NCBI RefSeq assembly: GCF_002902905.1
Contig: NZ_CP026124.1
Span: forward strand, 1,116,001-1,180,000
Direction of reading: 5' to 3'
Length of the DNA: 64,000 bases
Source of the DNA: Achromobacter sp. AONIH1
GTDB lineage: Bacteria; Pseudomonadota; Gammaproteobacteria; Burkholderiales; Burkholderiaceae_B
Shown: positions 58,329 through 64,000 of the stretch, piece by piece
Layout of the letters: every line of letters begins with the position of its first letter
How positions within the stretch are numbered: position 1 is the first letter of the stretch
The notes under the pieces: model-generated
Told to the model about the DNA's origin: nothing
What the model saw: only the letters and a program-made list of their open reading frames with translations
Databases searched by the model: none
Program-made: the position numbers and the translations under genes

Positions 58329-59096
58329 ATGAGTCTCGATGTCCAGGTCGTCGCAGTCGCTCTACTCGCCGTGGGCGTGATCGGTTTCATGAAGGGGGCG
58401 TTCGGGGGCGGCTTCGCGATCATCGGCATTCCGCTGCTGGCGCTGGTGATGGATCCGATTGCCGCGGGAAGCCTGCTGGCGCCGCTGTTCGTGGCCATGG
58501 ACGTATTCGCCCTGCGCTACTGGCGGCCACGCACCTGGTCGCGGCCGGACCTGCTCTGGCTGCTGCCAGGGCTGTTGGCGGGTGTGTTCGCGGGATATTT
58601 CGTGTTGCGGCACGTGAATCGTCATGCCGTGGAAATCCTGATGGCGCTGACGACCCTGCTGTTCGCCTGGTTGTGGTGGCGCGGCGGCGCCACGGTGGTC
58701 GCGCGGCCGCGTTCCAACGGCAAGGCGCTGCTGGCCGGCGGCGCGTCGGGCATCACCACGATGGTGGCGCATTCCGGCGGGCCGCCGCTGGCCATGTACC
58801 TGCTGCCGCTGGGGCTGTCCAAGGAGGTCTACGGCGGCACCACCAGCATGTTCTTCACCATCGGCAATCTGCTGAAGGCGGGGCCGTGGCTGGCGGTGGG
58901 CGAGCTGTCGCGCGGCTACTGGAGCCTGGTGGCGCTGTGCGTGCCGGCGGCTTTCGTCGGGGTATGGGCGGGATGGCGGCTGCATCACAGGCTGAACCAG
59001 GCGCAGATGTACCGGCTGTGCTACGGGCTGCTGGTGGTGACGGCGACGAAGCTGCTGTGGGATGGCGTGACGGGTCTCGTCATGCCCTCGCCTTAG
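58329..59096 (+). CDS. Sulfite exporter TauE/SafE-family permease
   Basis: A 255-residue inner-membrane protein with about eight spans. TauE/SafE marks: GFMKGAFGGGFAIIGIPLLAL near residue 19 and GGASGITTMVAHSGGPPLAMYLLPLGLSK near 137, the internal duplication typical of the family. It probably exports a sulfur-containing or other organic anion. Divergent from the MocR-type regulator. Confidence 0.93.
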   Translation: MSLDVQVVAVALLAVGVIGFMKGAFGGGFAIIGIPLLALVMDPIAAGSLLAPLFVAMDVFALRYWRPRTWSRPDLLWLLPGLLAGVFAGYFVLRHVNRHAVEILMALTTLLFAWLWWRGGATVVARPRSNGKALLAGGASGITTMVAHSGGPPLAMYLLPLGLSKEVYGGTTSMFFTIGNLLKAGPWLAVGELSRGYWSLVALCVPAAFVGVWAGWRLHHRLNQAQMYRLCYGLLVVTATKLLWDGVTGLVMPSP

Positions 59097-59262
59097 AATG
59101 GCGGCTTCGCACTCGAAAGCCGCCGCGGGATGGAGCGTGCGCGGCCCGCTTCTGCTTGCCTGGCCTGGTTTGCCCGCGGCGGTTGAGTGATTCGCGCAGC
59201 GCCCGGTCCGGCAGCGTGAGGCCGCGACGGCATTGCGCTTCATCCCGAAGGATTCGCTGGAC

Positions 59263-60321
59263 ATGCCTACCCCATTCCCCGCAAGCCTGGACGCCCTGCG
59301 CCAGTCGCTCGCCGAGACCGAGCTGCCCGAGACCGTCGTCGCGCACCTGGTCGCGCAAGCGCGTCCGGCCCTGGTGCTGGCCACCTCCGCCGCCGACGAG
59401 GCCGCGATTCCCCTGGGCGCGACCAAGATCGGCGGCAGCCCTGATCTGCCGCCGGGCATGGCCTGGCCGACGCGGCCTGCCTATCCGGATGCGGCGCAGC
59501 GCGCGCAGGGGCATCGCCAGAATGCCGACCGCACGCTGGCGGATTCGAAGAAGAAGGGTTCGTGGATGACGCCCGCCCAGGGCAAGCTGTTCAGCGAGGA
59601 ATACCGGCGGCGCGCGGACGCGGTGGAAACGGCGTTCCCGCTGTCTTTCCTGGGCCAGTTCAATCTGGCTGATCTGTCGACGCATGCGGGCTTCGACGCC
59701 GCGCTGCCGAACGAAGGCCGGCTGCTGGTGTTCTACGACTTCCTGGAACAGGCCGAGAGCTTCTCGCCCGCCGCCTCGGTGGGCTGGCGCGTGTTGTGGG
59801 ACGCGACGCCGGCGGCCGCGCTGGTGCGCGCGCCGGTGCCGGAAGCGCTGTCGTCGATCTCCGATGAGGAATGGACCTGCGTGTTCCGCGCGGCGCCGGC
59901 CTCGGCCCAGACCGTCTACACGCCGATCCAGACCGACGACGCGTCCTGGGACGCCTTCGATCTGGACGACGAGGAAAGCTGCGACGCTTACGAAGACTGG
60001 CTGGAACAGTTCGGCACGCCGGACAGTGAAGACCGCGACAACCACCAGCTGGGCGGCTTTCCGCAGACGATACAGAGCGGCATGCAGGAAACCTGCCAGC
60101 TGGTCGCGAACGGCCTGTATTGCGGCACCAGCGAGGTCTGGCAGACCGAGCAGGCGCGCAAGCTGATGGCGTCCGCGCATGAGTGGCGATTGGTGCTGCA
60201 GATTGGCGCGGATCCGAATGCAGGCATTCCGCAGCCGGGCGCCTACTACGTGACGATGCGCGAAGAGGATATCGCCGCGCGCCGGTTTGATCGGGCGCGG
60301 TTGACGTATCAGTGTGATTAG
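59263..60321 (+). CDS. YwqG/DUF1963-family protein
   Basis: A 352-residue cytoplasmic protein. DUF1963 marks: TKIGGSPDLPPGMAWP near residue 52, PLSFLGQFNLADLSTH, GRLLVFYDF, then HQLGGFPQTIQSGMQETC and LVLQIGADPNAG. The acidic stretch FDLDDEESCDAYEDWLEQ near 230 is notable. I chose ATG 59263 with a ribosome site (gaagga); a TTG ten codons earlier is possible. Function unknown. Confidence 0.9.
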   Translation: MPTPFPASLDALRQSLAETELPETVVAHLVAQARPALVLATSAADEAAIPLGATKIGGSPDLPPGMAWPTRPAYPDAAQRAQGHRQNADRTLADSKKKGSWMTPAQGKLFSEEYRRRADAVETAFPLSFLGQFNLADLSTHAGFDAALPNEGRLLVFYDFLEQAESFSPAASVGWRVLWDATPAAALVRAPVPEALSSISDEEWTCVFRAAPASAQTVYTPIQTDDASWDAFDLDDEESCDAYEDWLEQFGTPDSEDRDNHQLGGFPQTIQSGMQETCQLVANGLYCGTSEVWQTEQARKLMASAHEWRLVLQIGADPNAGIPQPGAYYVTMREEDIAARRFDRARLTYQCD

Positions 60322-60540
60322 GTTGTTGCCCCAGTCCAGGTGCGCGTTGCGCGGCTGTAGCCATTGGCCGGGCGCGCGTTCGTGCGCGCTGGCCGGTCCC
60401 GTAATCCGGCAGGGGCCAGCGATTATCAGACGATGCGCCATGCGTCGCGGGTTGATGCTCCTACGCTGCCTACGTATATTCAACGTCGACCAAAGCGCAT
60501 GCGCTCAGGCGCTGCTGCATGCCGAACTGGAGGCCAGACG

Positions 60541-60734
60541 ATGAAGAAGCGCAACCTGTACACGGAAATCGCCGAAGGCTTCGACGCGATGTCGAACGCG
60601 CGCGCGGGCAAGCACACGCTGCGCACGCACGAGGTGGAGCTCAAGCCCGCGCCAAGCCGAAAGCCCAGGCCGCGCTGCTGATCCGCCTGGTCGAGAAATT
60701 CCCCGACACGGTCGAGCGGCTGGCGGCAGTGTGA
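60541..60734 (+). pseudogene. Broken helix-turn-helix antitoxin (internal deletion, frameshift)
   Basis: Starts MKKRNLYTEIAEGFDAMSNA and continues to VELKPAP, the N-terminus of HigA/NadS-like antitoxins. At about 60652 the sequence jumps to AKPKAQAALLIRLVEKFPDT, which matches the C-terminal end of the same family but in another reading frame. The helix-turn-helix core of roughly 40 residues is missing. As it stands, frame 1 ends after 46 residues. No toxin gene is adjacent. A decayed toxin-antitoxin locus. Confidence 0.8.
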
Positions 60735-60900
60735 CCCGTCGCTGATCGCCGGATTTTCCCCGGCCCGAACACGCGCGGTTCAACGGCCAAGGCCAGCCCG
60801 CGAGCCTGCGGGCGTCGGCAAATTCCCCCCTCTTTTCCCACCGGCTCGCGGTCACTCCGCCATCCGCCCACTTCACACGCCCTAATGCCAACTATTAGAT

Positions 60901-60912
60901 TTGCTTAAACAA
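60901..60912. promoter_or_regulatory. Near-palindrome upstream of the LysR gene
   Basis: TTGCTTAAACAA, palindromic except for one pair, 57 bases upstream of the LysR ATG, in a short AT-rich stretch (60890-60960) that probably contains the promoter. Confidence 0.3.
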
Positions 60913-60968
60913 GCCGATATTTTTGACCACAAAGATAGGCATTCTTAGCATTTCTCATAGGAGACACC

Positions 60969-61940
60969 ATGGGCGCGCTGAAAAACGATTCCGGACTCGA
61001 TATCCGCATGCTGCGTATTTTCGCGGCGGTGGCCGGTGCCGACAGCCTGTCGGCGGCGGCCGAGGCGCTGGGCGTGACGCAGTCGGCGGTGTCGCAGACG
61101 ATTTCGCAGATCGAGACCACGCTGGGCATGCGCGTGCTGGACCGTTCACGCCGACCGTACCGGCTGACGCCGGCGGGCGTGACGTTGCAGCGGCAGTCGC
61201 GGCAGATCGTCGATGACGTGGACCGGTTGATCGCGCAGGTGCGCGAGGCCGACCTGATGAACCGGCCGGCGATCCGCATCGGCATGATCGATTCCTTCGC
61301 GGCCACGACGGGGCCGGCCATCGTCAAGCGGCTGACGCAGAGCGCGAGCCAGGTGCTGGTGTGGTCGGGGCTGGCCTACGGCCATGCGCAGGCGCTGCTG
61401 AACAGGCAGGTGGACATCATCGTCACCACGGACGCGCTGGAGGATGTGGATGGACTGGCGCGCCGCGCGATCCTGAACGAGCCTTTCGTGCTGGTGGCGC
61501 CGACAGCGCGCGCGGACGAATTCGCGCGCATGGATTTGCGGCAGCTGGCGCAGACGGCGCCGTTCATCCGTTTCAGCCGCCGCTCGCATTTCGGCGCCAT
61601 GATCGAGCGCCATATGCGCCGCGCCAACGTGACCGCGCCGCCGTTCCTGGAGATCGATACCAGCGACGTTGTGATGGCGATGATCGCGGCCAACCTGGGC
61701 TGGGCGCTGACCACGCCGCTGTGCCTGTTGCAGGGGCGTTCGTGGCTGGACCAGGTGGCGGTGCTGCCGCTGCCGGGACCGGGCCTGGCGCGCACGCTGC
61801 ACCAGGTGTCGCGGCAGGGCGAGTTCGAGGAGATGGCGGACGCGTTCTGGCAGTACAGCCGGACCGCGCTGGAGACGGAGATCTTTCCGCAGATCAACGC
61901 GCGGCTGCCGTGGCTGGGACGGCGGATGCGCCTGTATTGA
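60969..61940 (+). CDS. LysR-family transcriptional regulator
   Basis: A 323-residue LTTR. Helix-turn-helix at residues 10-70: RMLRIFAAVAGADSLSAAAEAL, then GVTQSAVSQTISQIETTLG. The co-inducer domain follows (IRIGMIDSFAATTGPAIVKRL). A ribosome site (ataggagacacc) precedes the ATG. It is transcribed toward the following ABC operon, with a 240-base gap, and is its likely regulator. Confidence 0.93.
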   Translation: MGALKNDSGLDIRMLRIFAAVAGADSLSAAAEALGVTQSAVSQTISQIETTLGMRVLDRSRRPYRLTPAGVTLQRQSRQIVDDVDRLIAQVREADLMNRPAIRIGMIDSFAATTGPAIVKRLTQSASQVLVWSGLAYGHAQALLNRQVDIIVTTDALEDVDGLARRAILNEPFVLVAPTARADEFARMDLRQLAQTAPFIRFSRRSHFGAMIERHMRRANVTAPPFLEIDTSDVVMAMIAANLGWALTTPLCLLQGRSWLDQVAVLPLPGPGLARTLHQVSRQGEFEEMADAFWQYSRTALETEIFPQINARLPWLGRRMRLY

Positions 61941-62181
61941 AAGGCAGGACCCACCCCTGAAGCGTTGTGCGCCGCCGATCTGGGCGGCCCCCTCAAGAGG
62001 GCATCGCTGCTGACTGAAAAAGCCGGCTCCGCGCGATCCCGATGACGCGCGTATCGCGGTGGGTGAAATCGGTGAATCAAGGCGGTCCCCGCGTCGCGCG
62101 CCTGAGGTGCGCACGCTGCCCCCGCGGGACCGTCGTCAGCCTTGGGGCGGCCAGACCATAACAACGCAAAGGGAGAAGGAC
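61941..62181. other. Intergenic region with partial hairpin repeat
   Basis: Contains a GGCCCCCTCAAGAGGG element at about 61986-62001, a diverged relative of the middle stem of the dispersed repeats, right after the LysR gene. The rest should hold the promoter of the ABC operon. Confidence 0.4.
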
Positions 62182-63183
62182 ATGCAGGAGACAAGACGGA
62201 GATTCATCCAGGGCGTGGCGCTGGGGGCGGCGGCGCTGTCGCTGCCGCTGACCGGCCGCGCCTGGGCGGCGGGCGCGCAGGCCGTGCGCTACGGCGGCTC
62301 GGCCTGGCTGGGCCATTACCCGGCCTGGCTGGCCATCCAGGCCGGCTATTTCAAGGCCGAGGGGCTGGACGTGGGCTGGGAATCGTTCGGCACCACGTCG
62401 GCGCGCGTCAGCGCCCTGCTGTCGGGCAATATCGACATGGCGGTCACGGCCGCGCCGGCGGCGCTGGCGGTGATGGCGCGCGGGTCGAAGCACTTCGCCA
62501 TCATCGGCGTGCCGGAGAATTTCGGCCGCGTGGAAGGGCTGATCGTGCGCGATGGCGTCAAGACTTTGGCTGATTTGAAGGGCAAGAAGGTCGGCGTGAC
62601 CTTCGCGTCCAGCGCGCATCTGCTGGTGCTGAACCTGCTGGATCAGGCCGGGTTGAAGGCGGACAAGGACGTGACCGTGCTGAACGTGCCCGCGCCGGAA
62701 ATGCCGGCCGCGTTCCAGTCCGGCCAGATCGATGCGGCGGCGGCCTGGACGCCGCAGTTCAACGCCATCAGCGCCATGCCGGGCGCGCGCGTGCTGGCGG
62801 ATGACACGCAGTTCTCGCTCTACCGCGACTACGGCGTGACGCCGGGACCGGACGTGCTGGTGGCGCGCCGCGCCTTCCTGGAGAAAAACCCGGACGCGGT
62901 GAAGCGTTTCTTGAAGGCGTATTTCCGCGCCAATGAGCAGCTGCGCGCGCAGCCGGACAGCGCCGTGACCGCGCTGGTGGAGCTGACCAAGCTGGCGCCG
63001 GCGGATCAGCTGGCGATGGTGAAGGGCGCCGACTGGTACGGCGCGGCGGACCAGCGCGGTTTGCTGGATCCGGGCGGCAAGTACATCGACGGCCTGCAGA
63101 AGCTGGCCGAGATGATGGTGCGCTACGGCCAGATCGACAAGGCGCCGCCGGTGCGCGAGTGGATCGACCCGGCCTATCTGTAG
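62182..63183 (+). CDS. ABC transporter substrate-binding protein, SsuA/TauA-like, Tat signal
   Basis: A 333-residue periplasmic receptor. Twin-arginine leader TRRRFIQGVALGAAAL and cleavage after AWA. The mature part has GHYPAWLAIQAGYFKAEGLDVGWE, ALLSGNIDMAVTAAPAALAVM, LADLKGKKVGVTFASSA and AWTPQFNAIS. Family: aliphatic sulfonate/taurine/nitrate receptors. Strong ribosome site (gggagaagga) before the ATG. The permease follows after 68 bases. Confidence 0.93.
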   Translation: MQETRRRFIQGVALGAAALSLPLTGRAWAAGAQAVRYGGSAWLGHYPAWLAIQAGYFKAEGLDVGWESFGTTSARVSALLSGNIDMAVTAAPAALAVMARGSKHFAIIGVPENFGRVEGLIVRDGVKTLADLKGKKVGVTFASSAHLLVLNLLDQAGLKADKDVTVLNVPAPEMPAAFQSGQIDAAAAWTPQFNAISAMPGARVLADDTQFSLYRDYGVTPGPDVLVARRAFLEKNPDAVKRFLKAYFRANEQLRAQPDSAVTALVELTKLAPADQLAMVKGADWYGAADQRGLLDPGGKYIDGLQKLAEMMVRYGQIDKAPPVREWIDPAYL

Positions 63184-63251
63184 GACGCGCGGCGCCGGCC
63201 TGGCGCCGCGTTGTTCGCGCACCTGAACCTTCAACGCCTGGAATGAATTGA

Positions 63252-64000
63252 ATGATGAACGCCCCGACTCGCAAGCGGCGTCCCGACCTGATGCTGATCA
63301 GCAGCGTGTCCGTGATCGCGCTGCTGCTGTTCTGGGAGGCCGCGTGCCGCCTGCAATGGGTGGACCCGCTGTTCCTGCCTCCGCCCTCTTCCGTCTACGC
63401 CCGCATGGCGGGCATGTGGGAACAGGGTTCCCTGATGTCCCACATCCTGGCGTCCGCGCGCCGCGTGATGGTGGGGTTCGCCGCCGCCACCGCGCTGGCG
63501 ATCCCGCTGGGCATTTTCCTGGGCACGTCGCGGCGCGCCCGCGCGGCCTTCGATCCGATCCTGTCCTTCCTGCGGCCGCTGCCGTCGATGAGCTGGATTC
63601 CGCTGTCGCTGCTGTGGTTCGGCATCACCGAGACGCAGAAGTACAGCATCGTCTTCATGGGCACCTTCGCGCCCGCGCTGCTGTACGTGATCGAGGCCAC
63701 GCGCAATATCGATCCGCTGCTGATCCGCGCCGCGCGCAACCTGGGCGCGAGCGGGCCGCAGGTGATGCGCCTGGTGATCCTGCCGGCCAGCCTGCCGCAG
63801 ATCTTCAGCGGCTTCAAGGTGATCCTGGGGCTGTCCTGGACCTGCGTGATCTCCGCCGAGCTGGTGGCGGCGAAGGAAGGGCTGGGCTTTCTGATCATGA
63901 ACGGCAAGGAATTCTTCCAGACCGACACGGTGGTGCTGGGCATGGCGCTCATCAGCGTCACGGTGCTGATCACCGACGTGGTGTTCCGCGTCATCGAAAA
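63252..64000 (+). CDS. ABC transporter permease, taurine/nitrate/sulfonate type (partial)
   Basis: The visible 249 codons start MMNAPTRKRRPDLMLISSVS and contain the SsuC-like pattern: PLFLPPPSSVYARMAGMWEQ, RPLPSMSWIPLSLLWFG, the coupling loop RAARNLGASGPQVMRLVILP, and ISAELVAAKEGLGFLI. The C-terminal end lies outside the window. It pairs with the preceding receptor; an ATPase is expected downstream. Two adjacent ATGs make the exact start uncertain by one codon. Confidence 0.92.
   Translation, partial: MMNAPTRKRRPDLMLISSVSVIALLLFWEAACRLQWVDPLFLPPPSSVYARMAGMWEQGSLMSHILASARRVMVGFAAATALAIPLGIFLGTSRRARAAFDPILSFLRPLPSMSWIPLSLLWFGITETQKYSIVFMGTFAPALLYVIEATRNIDPLLIRAARNLGASGPQVMRLVILPASLPQIFSGFKVILGLSWTCVISAELVAAKEGLGFLIMNGKEFFQTDTVVLGMALISVTVLITDVVFRVIE

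Noticed and set aside
60314..60544. Possible toxin remnant overlapping the broken antitoxin by ATGA
   Set aside because: The translation shows no RelE/HigB-like segments; overlap of this kind is frequent by chance.

Overview
The window is GC-rich, tightly packed chromosomal DNA from a betaproteobacterium, most likely of the Alcaligenaceae (Bordetella/Achromobacter type). The reasons are two Bug-type tripartite-tricarboxylate receptors, a TAXI-TRAP transporter, several ABC uptake operons for amino acids and organic acids, many LysR/LuxR/TetR/Lrp/MocR regulators, a pertactin-like autotransporter, and alanine/lysine-rich histone-H1-like protein tails. I saw no rRNA, tRNA, CRISPR array, insertion sequence or phage gene. 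The genus is an inference; no database search was possible.

Layout. 1-4136: a nucleoside-type BMP ABC transporter operon on the minus strand, cut by the window start. 4665-9279: plus-strand metabolic genes (DedA-rhodanese, PanE-like reductase, NAD(P)-binding protein, SnoaL-like protein, flavin reductase, nucleoside deoxyribosyltransferase). 9365-14665: an amino-acid ABC operon with an aminotransferase, divergent from a LuxR regulator, then a TetR gene. 14850-18614: a LysR regulator divergent from a dehydrogenase, Bug receptor and AA_synth gene. 18784-20665: ribB behind an FMN riboswitch, and a SET-domain methyltransferase. 20821-28360: a bestrophin-like channel, a YefM antitoxin fragment, an Lrp regulator divergent from an acetolactate-synthase-like enzyme, and an SDR followed by a taurine/nitrate-type ABC operon. 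28515-35311: topB with an H1-like tail, a DUF2157/GDYXXLXY membrane protein, gluQ and smg. 35693-36400: an intact toxin-antitoxin operon with a perfect operator palindrome. 36506-44217: a TAXI-TRAP transporter, a D-threonine-aldolase-like enzyme and an autotransporter. 44821-47705: an envelope/stress cluster (entericidin, cysteine-repeat periplasmic protein, CsbD) with a PAS-LuxR regulator and a collagen-like small protein. 47779-50142: a Bug receptor and a class III aminotransferase. 50408-53085: an accessory-looking patch of somewhat lower GC with an atypical Fic protein, a degenerate orphan ABC ATPase and a GNAT acetyltransferase. 53267-60321: small unknown, redox and regulatory genes. 60541-60734: a broken antitoxin. 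60969-64000: a LysR gene and a second taurine/nitrate-type ABC operon, cut by the window end.

Most of the content is scavenging and catabolism: five ABC, TRAP or Bug uptake systems stand next to dehydrogenases, aminotransferases and one-component regulators. The most unusual material is (i) the Fic protein whose motif lacks the catalytic His, facing an ABC ATPase without its catalytic Glu across a cluster of TGAGCT repeats; (ii) two enzymes (SET methyltransferase, topoisomerase III) that end in histone-H1-like tails; (iii) one intact and two broken toxin-antitoxin loci; (iv) a GTAC-centred motif shared by the two promoters flanking the PAS-LuxR gene; and (v) a dispersed three-hairpin repeat placed directly after stop codons, once inside a transporter operon.
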